Positions 36,132 to 46,600 of a DNA stretch of 61,610 bases are shown in pieces. The translations under genes and the position numbers were made by a program. Each line of letters opens with the position of its first letter. Positions within the stretch are counted from its first letter, which is position 1. Origin of the DNA: Bacteroidaceae bacterium (lineage in GTDB: Bacteria; Bacteroidota; Bacteroidia; Bacteroidales; Bacteroidaceae); NCBI GenBank assembly GCA_017507385.1, contig JAFWAX010000012.1, positions 1 through 61,610 of the forward strand. Direction: 5' to 3'. The notes beneath the pieces are model-generated. The model searched no databases. It saw only the letters and a program-made list of their open reading frames with translations, and was not told the DNA's origin.

Positions 36132-36944
36132 TTAATCGAAAAGTGATTCGTAGAATGCGCTGTATGCTTCTTTGAAGGCATCTCCCTCTACAGGCTCAAG
36201 AATGGGTTTGTTGAGAGATTTTGCATATTCTATGATGGAAGAATCTGCATTGGAGTTTTCAATGATGACACCATCAGCAAACTTTACGCCAATCTTTAAC
36301 AGTTCCGTATGTCCGAACTCATTTTCGCAGATATCTTTAATGTCGTCATAGCTGACATCTTTATATTCCACAAATTTAGCATTCTCTGTACCGAGGTCTT
36401 GCTCGAATTCTTTTGGCGAAACTTCTATCACAACTTTTGTGTCGCGGAATGAGGGCTCCTCGTTGTATGCTTTCTTGATGTAGAGTGGGGCAAGTGCTGT
36501 CGCCCATCCATGGCAATGGATAACGTCTGGAGCCCAACGTAGCTTTTTCACTGTTTCCAATACGCCTCGTGCATAGAAGATGGCACGTTCGCAGTTGTCT
36601 GTATATTCTTTCCCGTCTTTATCAGTCAAGATGCCGCGTTTCATGAAATAGTCATCGTTGTCGATGAAATAGATTTGCATTCGTGCAGAGGGTAGAGAGG
36701 CTACTTTGATGATGAGTGGATGATCTGTGTCGTCAATGATGAGATTCATTCCTGAAAGGCGAATGACCTCATGAAGTTGATTTCGGCGCTCATTGATGTT
36801 GCCCCATTTGGGAGAGAATGTTCTGATTTCATGTCCTTGCTCTTGGATGGATTGAGGCAAGATGCGACCCTTCAGAGAACATTCATTCTCTGCTACGAAT
36901 GGCGCGATTTCTGTTGTGATAAATAGTACTTTTTGGGCTTTCAT
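36132..36944 (-). CDS. Short glycogen/starch synthase-like protein (GT5 N-terminal half)
   Basis: A 270-residue protein. I chose the ATG at 36944 (MKAQKVLFITTEIAPF); the longer frame overlaps a TATCTTTG promoter box at 36981-36988. It matches the N-terminal Rossmann domain of GT5 glycogen synthases (TTEIAPFVAENECSLKGRILPQSI, VIHCHGWATALAPLYIK) but lacks the C-terminal GT-B domain. The family KTGGL motif is absent or altered (NECSLKGRI), so catalysis as a synthase is doubtful. Such short versions beside DUF4270 are common in Bacteroidales. Confidence 0.82.
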   Translation of the reverse strand: MKAQKVLFITTEIAPFVAENECSLKGRILPQSIQEQGHEIRTFSPKWGNINERRNQLHEVIRLSGMNLIIDDTDHPLIIKVASLPSARMQIYFIDNDDYFMKRGILTDKDGKEYTDNCERAIFYARGVLETVKKLRWAPDVIHCHGWATALAPLYIKKAYNEEPSFRDTKVVIEVSPKEFEQDLGTENAKFVEYKDVSYDDIKDICENEFGHTELLKIGVKFADGVIIENSNADSSIIEYAKSLNKPILEPVEGDAFKEAYSAFYESLFD

Positions 36945-37076
36945 TTTGTGCTGCTTTTCGCTAAAGTACGAAAAGTAATGCAAAGATAGTGAAAATCCGC
37001 GAAAAATCGTGATATTTTTGTCTTAATTAAGATTTTAGCGGTTGGTTTTCATGCTCTTTTTGTCAGATTTGTCATT

Positions 37077-37883
37077 TTATGTTAGCGAGAAAGGACCTGT
37101 TGGTATTTTGCGTCGCAGCACATCGAGCTTGAAATCTACGCCTGCAATGATTCCGTAACTTCGCAGGGCGGATTCTATTGTTTTGCGGGCAAGTTCAGGA
37201 TGGTTGTTCTCTTCGCTGAGATGGCAGAGCCATACGTGACTGAGTTTCTCGTGAAAATTTTCGGCCAATGCGTGTGCTGTCTTCTTGTTGGAGAGATGCC
37301 CATGTCCGCTGGCGATACGTTCCTTTAGCATTTCTGGATATCGTCCTTGTTTCAGCATTTCTTCGTCGTAATTGGCTTCTAGTATGAGGTGTGTGCTTTG
37401 GGATATGTAACGTTTCACATTCTCTGTGACATCTCCCACATCGGTCATGACCGTAAAACGGCAGTTCCCGATTGCAATATGATAACCCATGTTCTCTGAT
37501 GCATCGTGAGGAATGGTGAAGGGCGTAATGACAAAAGGACCTACCTCAAACGATTCGCCGTCCTCAATGTTGTGGCGGTTTTCTGAAGGTATCTTTACTG
37601 TGCTTTGCCAGTTTCTGTCCATTCCTTCATGAACCAGTTTTGTAGCATAGACAGGTATGGCATACTCTTTGCTGATTTTTCCCGCAGCCTTGATGTGGTC
37701 GGCGTGATCATGGGTGACCATGATGCCTCTTACCTTGCTGATTTTTAGTCCGTATTCTGATAGGTTCTTCTTGAATCGACGGATGCTTACGCCACAATCA
37801 ATGATGATGGCGTCTGATTCTGTTGATAGATAGTAACAATTGCCGCAACTGCCGCTCCCAAGGCTGAAAAATGTTATTTCCAT
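37077..37883 (-). CDS. WalJ/YycJ-like metallo-beta-lactamase-fold hydrolase
   Basis: A 268-residue cytosolic protein with the metal motif THDHADH (His58, His60, Asp62, His63), the N-terminal SLGSGSCGNCYYL and a downstream TDVGDVTENV. This is the pattern of the YycJ/WalJ MBL-fold group, related to RNase J/PDE-like phosphodiesterases and linked to cell-division or DNA-end functions in Firmicutes. The natural substrate is unknown. It follows aspS on the same strand, with a strong hairpin between them. Confidence 0.88.
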   Translation of the reverse strand: MEITFFSLGSGSCGNCYYLSTESDAIIIDCGVSIRRFKKNLSEYGLKISKVRGIMVTHDHADHIKAAGKISKEYAIPVYATKLVHEGMDRNWQSTVKIPSENRHNIEDGESFEVGPFVITPFTIPHDASENMGYHIAIGNCRFTVMTDVGDVTENVKRYISQSTHLILEANYDEEMLKQGRYPEMLKERIASGHGHLSNKKTAHALAENFHEKLSHVWLCHLSEENNHPELARKTIESALRSYGIIAGVDFKLDVLRRKIPTGPFSLT

Positions 37884-37904
37884 GCGATTAAGTCATGACT
37901 TGAC

Positions 37905-37936
37905 GTAGCTGGGAAGTGTTCCCTCTTCCCAGCTAC
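37905..37936. terminator. Perfect 12-bp hairpin between aspS and the MBL-fold gene
   Basis: GTAGCTGGGAAG (37905-37916) pairs perfectly with CTTCCCAGCTAC (37925-37936) across an 8-nt loop, 24 bp after the aspS stop on the minus strand. No U-run follows, so it may be an mRNA-stabilising or weak terminator hairpin. Confidence 0.5.
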
Positions 37937-37959
37937 ATCTCAATGTCAGTTGCGTTATT

Positions 37960-39720
37960 TTATTCTTTAGGTAAATTAAGTGCAATAAAGTCTTCGTCAA
38001 GTTGCTTTTGGTCCACAAAAGATGGAGCGTCAAGCATCACATCGCGTCCGCTGTTGTTCTTTGGGAATGCGATGCAGTCGCGGATAGAATCAAGACCGGC
38101 AAAGATGCTGACCCATCGGTCCAGACCATAAGCCAATCCTCCGTGTGGTGGAGCGCCATACTTGAAGGCATTCATCAAGAAACCAAATTGTTCTTCGGCT
38201 TTCTCTGGTGTGAAACCAAGTATCTCAAACATTTTGGCTTGCAGCTTGGGGTCGTGGATGCGGATAGAGCCACCGCCAACTTCAACGCCGTTGCAGACCA
38301 TGTCGTATGCATCGGCACGAACAGCAGCTGGATTAGAATCAAGCAGATGGATGTCTTCGTCCATCGGATGTGTGAAAGGATGGTGCATGGCCATCAGGCG
38401 CTGCTCCTCTTCGCTCCATTCAAACATTGGGAACTCTGTAACCCACAGCAAGGCAAACTTGTTCTTGTCGCGCAAGCCAAGGCGTTCGCCCATTTCCAGA
38501 CGAAGTTCACACAGCTGCTTGCGTGTCTTCATGGCATCGTCGCCGCTGAGGATGAGGATGAGGTCGCCAGGCTGAGCTGCCATCTTTTCCTTCAGAGCCT
38601 GAAGGTCTTCCTGTGTGTAGAATTTGTCCACAGAGGATTTTACGATGCCGTCTTCCTGTACGCGGGCATACACAAGTCCTTTTGCGCCAATCTGCGGGCG
38701 TTTAACCCATTCTGTCAGCTTATCAATGTCTTTTCTTGTATATGAAGCGCATCCAGCAGCACAAATTCCGCCGATGTATGCTGCATCGTCGAATACAGCA
38801 AATGTTCCTTTCTTCAAGATGTCGTCCAGTTCAACAAATTCCATGCCGAAACGCATATCGGGCTTGTCAGAACCGAAACGCTTCATACATTCAATCCATG
38901 GAAGACGGAGGAAATCGCCCTCTATTTCTACGCCTCTCAATTCCTTGAAAAGATGCTTTGCCATGCCTTCAAAAGTGCTGATGACATCTTCTTGGGTGAC
39001 AAACGACATCTCGCAGTCAATCTGAGTGAATTCGGGCTGCCGGTCAGCTCGCAGGTCTTCATCGCGGAAACATTTCACAATCTGGAAATAGCGGTCAAAT
39101 CCTGCTACCATCAGCAGCTGCTTCAATGTCTGGGGCGATTGTGGCAATGCGTAGAATTGGCCAGGATTCATGCGAGAAGGAACGATGAAGTCTCGTGCAC
39201 CTTCAGGGGTAGAACCGATGAGCATTGGAGTCTCTACCTCGAGGAATCCGAGATTGGAGAGGTAATTGCGTACAGCGATACAGAAATGGTGGCGCAATTC
39301 AAGGTTCTGGCGAACAGGATTGCGGCGCAAGTCAAGGTATCTGTACTTCATGCGCAAGTCATCACCTCCGTCTGAATTATCCTCGATGGTGAAAGGAGGA
39401 GTGACAGACTCGTTGAGCACGGTCAGTTCAGACACTTCTATCTCGATGTCGCCAGTGGGGATGTTCTTGTTCTTGCTGTATCGTTCTGCGACAGTGCCAG
39501 TCACTTGAATGACAAACTCTCGTCCGAGCTTGTTGGCACGTTCGCACAGAGGCGCATTTGTCTCCTCATTAAACACCAGCTGCGTGATTCCGTAGCGGTC
39601 GCGCAGATCCACAAAAGTCAGCGCGCCCATCTTTCTGGTACGCTGTACCCATCCGGCAAGTGTTACCTGCTTGCCTGCATCAGAGAGTCTCAGCTCTCCA
39701 TTTGTATATGTTCTGTACAT
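37960..39720 (-). CDS. aspS: Aspartyl-tRNA synthetase
   Basis: The 586-residue class IIb synthetase charges tRNA-Asp. The N-terminal OB-fold anticodon domain ([25 protein letters not shown]) is followed by motif 2 [18 protein letters not shown] and motif 3 GLAYGLDRW. The bacterial insertion domain (GAD) is present (about 300-420). A TATCTTTG box at 39752-39759 is the likely promoter. Confidence 0.98.
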   Translation of the reverse strand: MYRTYTNGELRLSDAGKQVTLAGWVQRTRKMGALTFVDLRDRYGITQLVFNEETNAPLCERANKLGREFVIQVTGTVAERYSKNKNIPTGDIEIEVSELTVLNESVTPPFTIEDNSDGGDDLRMKYRYLDLRRNPVRQNLELRHHFCIAVRNYLSNLGFLEVETPMLIGSTPEGARDFIVPSRMNPGQFYALPQSPQTLKQLLMVAGFDRYFQIVKCFRDEDLRADRQPEFTQIDCEMSFVTQEDVISTFEGMAKHLFKELRGVEIEGDFLRLPWIECMKRFGSDKPDMRFGMEFVELDDILKKGTFAVFDDAAYIGGICAAGCASYTRKDIDKLTEWVKRPQIGAKGLVYARVQEDGIVKSSVDKFYTQEDLQALKEKMAAQPGDLILILSGDDAMKTRKQLCELRLEMGERLGLRDKNKFALLWVTEFPMFEWSEEEQRLMAMHHPFTHPMDEDIHLLDSNPAAVRADAYDMVCNGVEVGGGSIRIHDPKLQAKMFEILGFTPEKAEEQFGFLMNAFKYGAPPHGGLAYGLDRWVSIFAGLDSIRDCIAFPKNNSGRDVMLDAPSFVDQKQLDEDFIALNLPKE

Positions 39721-39887
39721 ATCTATATATGTGTTATGTTATTTTCTTTTGCAAAGATACGAAAATTTTGGATAAATGGGAGAAAAAGGCTGGCTTATAT
39801 TTCTCAAAGATGGAAAAAAGATTTTTAATGTATGTCAAATCCGCATTCCCGTTCCGAACAAGATTGTATGAAAATGTGCTTGAAAAA

Positions 39888-39996
39888 CGGTGTGCCCCAC
39901 AACGGCACGTTGGTGTGGGGCACACCGATGTATCGTTGTGGGGCACACCGTTTTTACGTTGCAGAATGTATCGTAATTATGCTGCAGGGTGTATCG
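39888..39996. repeat. 23-bp-period array of five units joining both sequence classes
   Basis: Three GTGCCCCAC-class units lie at 39888-39904, 39911-39927 and 39934-39950 (the first in one direction, the other two inverted). Two AGGGTGT-class units, CGTTGCAGAATGTATCG (39957-39973) and TGCTGCAGGGTGTATCG (39980-39996), continue in the same 23-bp register. The spacers are GCACGT, ATGTAT, TTTTTA and TAATTA. This locus shows that the two classes belong to one system. Confidence 0.9.
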
Positions 39997-40042
39997 GAAG
40001 CAGGGGATTTCTTTCTTTTTTTGGGGGGATTCCCAATACCTA

Positions 40043-42346
40043 TTAGAAAGGCATGCCTACGGCAAAGTGGAAAGCGAAATCTCGGTCAAAGTTTGGGTGA
40101 GTGATAGGGTAGTGCTCTCTTCCCGTATAGGCAGGATTGATGGCTTTCATGCCGGCATCGAAGCGGACGATGAAGAAATTTGCGTCCATGCGGAGACCTA
40201 TTCCATAGCTGACGGCAATTTGTTCGAGGAATGTGTTGAAATGGAATTCTCCGCCGGGCTGGTCTTTGTATTCGCGTATGGTCCAAATGTTTCCAGCATC
40301 GACAAAGGCTGCGCCGCTGAATTTCCAGAATAGCTTGGTTCGATATTCGAGGCTGAGATCCAGCTTGATGTCGCCTGACTGGTTCAGGAAGTTGATGCCT
40401 TTGTCTCTGCCGTTGTATTTTCCGGGTCCTAACGAGCGTACAGACCAACCTCTGACGCTGTTGGCTCCTCCTGCAAAATAACGCTTTTCAAACGGAAGTT
40501 GGTTGGAATTGCCATACGGGTAGGCGATGCCTAATGCGCCGTGAAATGCCACGGAATTGTTTATGTCAATGCGGATGCTCTTCGAGTATTCAAAATCTCC
40601 GCGGACATATTGCGCGAAGGCAATCCCGCAGAAGGTGTATTGACCGTTGCTGTTTCGTTTGCCGTTGGCAAGATGGGTTAAGGCATTTAAGACGTTGCCG
40701 GAAGTCTCGATGTTGAATCTTACGGTATAGGCGTTTTTGCCGAAGGTCTGCTCTCTCGCGCCGAGCGAGTTGAAAGAGTAGGTATAGCCTAATTTTGTGA
40801 TGAGCAGATTCTCATAGTTATACTTCAATATGGCGTTTGTCTTGCCAAGCGAGTCGAGATATTGCTCCTTGAATGTTTTTGAAATCCAAGGCATATATAC
40901 ATAGTTCACTTCCAGCAGGTCAAAGCGATGCTGGATGTGTTGGCTTTTGCTGCTCCATTTGTAACGCCATGCTGCTGTGAGCACTCTTCTCTGGAACTCA
41001 GGACGGTTTTGCATATTATACTGCAAGGCAATTTCAGAAGAGGCATGGTGCAGGGTGCCCCATTCTCTTTTTACATACGGAAGCAAAAAAGCAGGGAATC
41101 CTAACGTGGCCTCTGCGCCTAGCTCCACATAGTTGTTGCCGTCATAGCCTTCAAGTCCGGTGATGGCTTCGTAAGCACCTCTGATCTTGAATGTGAATGT
41201 CTCTGAGCCTTTGAAGAGATTCTTGTTCTGGTATGAAGTGGAAATCGCTGCTCCAAGGTCGCCTGCAGAGTTTGTCGCTTCTACATCAAATCCAAATGAA
41301 TGTGGCTTTGCGTGGTTTACAATGATGTTGCAGTCAATCGTGTCAGTTCCAGGACGTTCCGTGATGTTAATGCTGGAAAAGGAAATGGCTGGAAGTCGAG
41401 TGAAGTTCGTGTAAGTCCGTTTGAAATAGCTGTCGTTGTACAGATTGCCAGGCCTAATCATCGTGTTGCTGATGAGCAGCCGCTTCCTGAAGTGCAGATG
41501 GTCTTGATAAAGGAAATTGTACCCGTTGTATTGCAGGCTGTCAACAAGTGCATCTGCTGAATTTACGTCTGCCAGAAAGTTCACGCTGCCAATGGTGTAC
41601 CGTTTGTGGCTTGTTGCCGCCGTGCGTCCATCTCCTTGATGCAGCTTGACTTTAACGAGAATGTCCACTTCTGTCGAGTTGCGTGCTGTGTCTGCGCTGA
41701 AACGAACATCCTCTTTGTTGAATTTGTAGTATCCATTGTTTCTCAGATACGAAGCAATCCTGTTTCTTTCAGCATTCAGCGTGTTCACATCAAAAGGATT
41801 TCCCCGCTTCAGCAGCGAGCGAGCAGTATCTTCTACCGTTATGAAGTGCCTCAGCCCCTCATCTTCCACGGTGCGTTGGATGTGGCGGATGGTGTAGCGT
41901 TCGTTTGGGTGTACGTTGTAGAGCACTTTCACTTTTTTCCCCTTCTCAATTTTGATTTCATCCACACTTGCTTTCATGTAGCCAGCATTGCCCAGCACCT
42001 GTTTGATGTCTCCCATTGTTTTTTGGGCTTTTAAACTATCATAAAGCACAGGCGCTTCTCCCAACTTGCGGAAAAAATGGCAGATGTTCTTTGTCGTGTC
42101 TGTGCCCGATAATGCATAGATTTTCAGGGGAACCTTTGCGCCAAACCATTTCGTGTTGGTATTCTGCGTTACATAGTCTCCGAGCATGTAGGTTTTCATC
42201 ACTTCATCCTCGTCGCACATCACCTTCACGTCCGTCAGCATGTGCCTTCCCTCTGGGATATACCTGTCCACCGAACACGATGCAAACATCAAGTTCAGTA
42301 CGGTTGCAGCCATTATAATACATATATGTAGGAGCCGGAAATTCAT
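40043..42346 (-). CDS. tamL: TamL-like BamA/TamA family outer-membrane lipoprotein
   Basis: A 767-residue protein. The ATG at 42346 (MNFRLLHICIIMAATVLNLMFASC) yields a signal peptide with lipobox. POTRA-type domains (about 30-330, for example EKGKKVKVLYNVHPNERYTIRHI) precede a 16-strand-type Omp85 barrel with the conserved VRGWSVRSLGPG motif and the C-terminal FHFAVGMPF ending. Lipidated TamA homologues (TamL) are the Bacteroidetes form and partner TamB. Here tamB is separated by an esterase gene. A perfect promoter stands at 42367-42397. Confidence 0.88.
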   Translation of the reverse strand: MNFRLLHICIIMAATVLNLMFASCSVDRYIPEGRHMLTDVKVMCDEDEVMKTYMLGDYVTQNTNTKWFGAKVPLKIYALSGTDTTKNICHFFRKLGEAPVLYDSLKAQKTMGDIKQVLGNAGYMKASVDEIKIEKGKKVKVLYNVHPNERYTIRHIQRTVEDEGLRHFITVEDTARSLLKRGNPFDVNTLNAERNRIASYLRNNGYYKFNKEDVRFSADTARNSTEVDILVKVKLHQGDGRTAATSHKRYTIGSVNFLADVNSADALVDSLQYNGYNFLYQDHLHFRKRLLISNTMIRPGNLYNDSYFKRTYTNFTRLPAISFSSINITERPGTDTIDCNIIVNHAKPHSFGFDVEATNSAGDLGAAISTSYQNKNLFKGSETFTFKIRGAYEAITGLEGYDGNNYVELGAEATLGFPAFLLPYVKREWGTLHHASSEIALQYNMQNRPEFQRRVLTAAWRYKWSSKSQHIQHRFDLLEVNYVYMPWISKTFKEQYLDSLGKTNAILKYNYENLLITKLGYTYSFNSLGAREQTFGKNAYTVRFNIETSGNVLNALTHLANGKRNSNGQYTFCGIAFAQYVRGDFEYSKSIRIDINNSVAFHGALGIAYPYGNSNQLPFEKRYFAGGANSVRGWSVRSLGPGKYNGRDKGINFLNQSGDIKLDLSLEYRTKLFWKFSGAAFVDAGNIWTIREYKDQPGGEFHFNTFLEQIAVSYGIGLRMDANFFIVRFDAGMKAINPAYTGREHYPITHPNFDRDFAFHFAVGMPF

Positions 42347-42366
42347 GGTAAGTGCCAAATTGCCTG

Positions 42367-42397
42367 CAAAGGTAGTACAAATCGGAGACAGAACAAA
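42367..42397 (-). promoter_or_regulatory. Promoter of tamL
   Basis: On the minus strand, TTTG (42394-42397), a 19-bp spacer and TACCTTTG (42367-42374). This shows tamL is transcribed separately from the esterase gene. Confidence 0.8.
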
Positions 42398-42576
42398 ATA
42401 AATATATTTGTTTTTGCTGATTACATCAGTTTGATGAATGTATATTGCTATTTGTCACCACGAATTTCTATTGAAAGGTAATTCTTTACAACATTCGCAT
42501 TAGCAATAAATTGTGCGTAAACAAATTCAGCGAACTTGCGTTAGTTCAGGATTTTTCTATTTGATGGATTAGATAC

Positions 42577-42607
42577 AAAAAAGAGCCACGTCATAAAGGC
42601 GTGGCTC
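42577..42607 (-). terminator. Rho-independent terminator of the esterase gene
   Basis: On the minus strand GAGCCACG (42600-42607) pairs with CGTGGCTC (42583-42590) across a 9-nt loop, followed by six T (42577-42582). It lies 25 bp past the stop. Confidence 0.88.
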
Positions 42608-42631
42608 CGAATATTTATGAGTGAATGATGT

Positions 42632-43537
<906 letters not shown>

Positions 43538-43623
43538 TTATATAATAGTGAAATGTGTTTCGAGTGTAGAGCGTTTCTTGTTTAACCCTATCGACACATG
43601 TGACTTTTTGAAAGGCAAATGGT

Positions 43624-46600
43624 TTAATGGGATGCCTCGTTTTTTTTCTTTTTAGTCTTGATACGCTTCCGAATTGACTCAAAGTCGTGACGCCAAGATA
43701 GGCCAATTCCTTGTGTGTTGAGGGTGGCTTTCGTGAAATATCGGTCGTTGGTCTGGTTGTATGCTCTTAGATAGAGATTGCCGTTTTGACTCATGCGCCA
43801 TTTGACTTCAAAATCGCCAATAAAGTTACCTTGGTTTGTTAGGGCGTTGTCGCGGTAGCCGAAAGCTCCGTTGATGAGAAGTCTGTCGTCGAAGAGTTTA
43901 CCTTCGAGCAATCCTTCTACATCAAGGTCGTCCCATCCTTTTTCTCCAGTGGTGAGCGATGATCCGAAGTTCCAGTTTGTATCGTTGCCTATCATGCTGC
44001 TGAGCATTTGATTGATCTGTCCGCTGAGGGTAGAGGATAGGAGGGAGTTCATGGCTTGCCCTGAGTTGTTGCCGCCATTATTGCGGGCATATTCGTTGGG
44101 GTAGAAGCGTCCGAGTCCCAGCAGATAAATCATTTGTGTGTTCATTTCTTCTTCGGAGTTAATCATGGAACGGACAAGTTGACGCACTTCTTCACTTACG
44201 TTGGGAATATTCATGTCGAACTTGAAATCCATGTTGCCCAGTTTTCCTGTGATGTCAAGGATTCCGATGACTTTGACTTTGTTGTTTTGTGTGAATGCTG
44301 TCGTGGACGTGAGGTCGCTGAGTGGAACAGAATTGATGGTGTGATGGCAAATAAGGTGTATGTTGGCATCGAAAGGGTTGCCATTGAATTCTACAAGTGA
44401 ACCTGGCTGAAGGGCAAGGTCGCGGAAAATGATGTCCTGCAGATATAATCGATAGAATCCTGAATTGATGTTGTAGTTTCCAAACAGCTGGAAAGTTCCT
44501 TTGTTATACCATTGGGCAGTTAGTTTTGCATTGCCAAATGTTCTCATGTAACCATCCTCAATGTTGTCCATTCGTAGTTTTACCTCGCAATCTGGTGTCA
44601 GATTGATGTCGAAGTTGATATAAATGTCACTATTGTAATTCTTTTTCGCTTCTTTTACTATTGCAAGCGAGTCTTTCTCGGTTTCTTTTTTTGTAGAAGA
44701 ATACATGTATCCTTTGTCGGGATGAAGTGTCTGCAATGAGTCGCGGTCACGGAATTCTATGAATGAATTTCCTGTGATAGCATCGGGGGTTGCTGCATCG
44801 TAAGCGAAAACGGAACCTCTTGTTGGGGTGACGTTTGCGTTTACATATAGCGGATGTCCATCAGATCCACTGACAGTAAGCGTACCGTCGGCAAAAACGG
44901 TGGCAAGGAATTTATCGCTGTTGAATTCGTGTTCGTCGTATGCGAGCAATTCATCAAGGTCAACATGAAAGTTATACTCGAAATTTTTCATGTTGCGATG
45001 TGTAACTTTTCCGTTGAGATTGGAGCGATGTCCGAACCTGTCGTAAATGCTGATGTTTTTGAAATCAAATAGATAAGGGCGTAGATGGAGGGTGTCTCCT
45101 TCTATGTGGTAGGGTACATTCGTGGCGCGCAGACGGAGATTCATGTTAGGTACAGCATCGCCAACGATGTTGACATCGTTTAGTGGGCCAATGATGCTGA
45201 TTGGACCTGTGACATGCCCATTCACCTCTTTGAAAATTCCTCCCAAGAATCCGTGTATGAAAGAAGCGTTTGTATTGTGGGTGCCGACATTTATTTGTAT
45301 GTCATTGCGTGCAGGAGAAACCCAACCATTGACGGTTGTAATGCCAGTGATGTTTTTTTCTTTTCCCGTAAGTGCGTCTGGCACTCTATAGAGGTCAACG
45401 ATACGTCCTTCGACAGAAATGCCTTCAATTTCTTCGTCCCATTTAGCGGTGATGTTGGCATTGCCCAATGGTCCTTCTTGTATGGAAAGGTCTTCAACAG
45501 ACAAATTGGCGTGGATGTTCGGTGTTCCCCCTGATATGATATTGTTGAAGAAGGCTTGGCCAGAAGCTTTTCCCGCGAAACGTACAACATGGAAGTTTAC
45601 GAGTGTCAAGAGGTATTTGATTTCCAAGTTTTTGAGTGTTGCGACAAGCGAATCAGAAGGAGATTCTGATGCTCGTCCATCAATAGACAAAAAGCTATTT
45701 GCATTATCGTTGGCAAACATGACTTGGTCGCACTCTAAACTTTTTTGGTAAAGCGAAATGCGGGAAGGTGAAATGGTCCAAGTTGTATCGTTGATGACTG
45801 CGTTTGACTTACGCAAGACAATATCCGTTTTGGTGTTGCCTAAAGAATCGCTAAATTGGATGACGGGGAGGAGTTGCATGGTAATGTTGTTCCATCCTGT
45901 CGTGTTAATGTACATGTCACTATAAATGACATTGTTGTGTATGTCAGCTGTGAGGTCAAGTTTGGTGGAAGAGGACGGAATGTCATCGTCGTTGCTTATT
46001 TTATATGTGGCAGCAATGGCATGCACATTCATGTTGTCGGAAGTTGTGTTGCATACTAATGCGATGTTGTCGTAGTCTTTTTCATTATAGCTAATACTTG
46101 GAGCATCGATGTTGAGTGACATTTGTTCGTTGTCGGAACTCAGGTTTCCAAACACTCTGACAGGTTTGGTTAAAGCGAATTTCGTATCTGTGAAATGGTG
46201 TAGAACAGGGGCATCTTTTATTGAGATTTCGTAGGCGAAATCCGTTGCTGGTATGTTTTGTTTTTTTATAAGAATAGGCAAGTGGTGCGATAATTGATTG
46301 GTGAAGTTAGCAACGATATCGGCAAGTGATGCGTGTCCTTCAATGGATGCTGTGAGAATTTCACTATCGATACTGTACAGACTTGTTTCATCTTCTTGCT
46401 TTTGGGCATTGATGATGATATCTTTCAATGGATAGTTTTCTTCTTTTGTTTGCAGGTTGATGTTGCTGAGCTCAATGTTGCCATACAAATGCTTGAAATC
46501 TTTTCCTTTCAGCTGCGCAATGGCTTTCATTGACAATTCTTCTTCTTTGTCAGTTTTGACAAGGTTGAGATTGCCGAAGTGGATTTTATCTAAAGACAAA

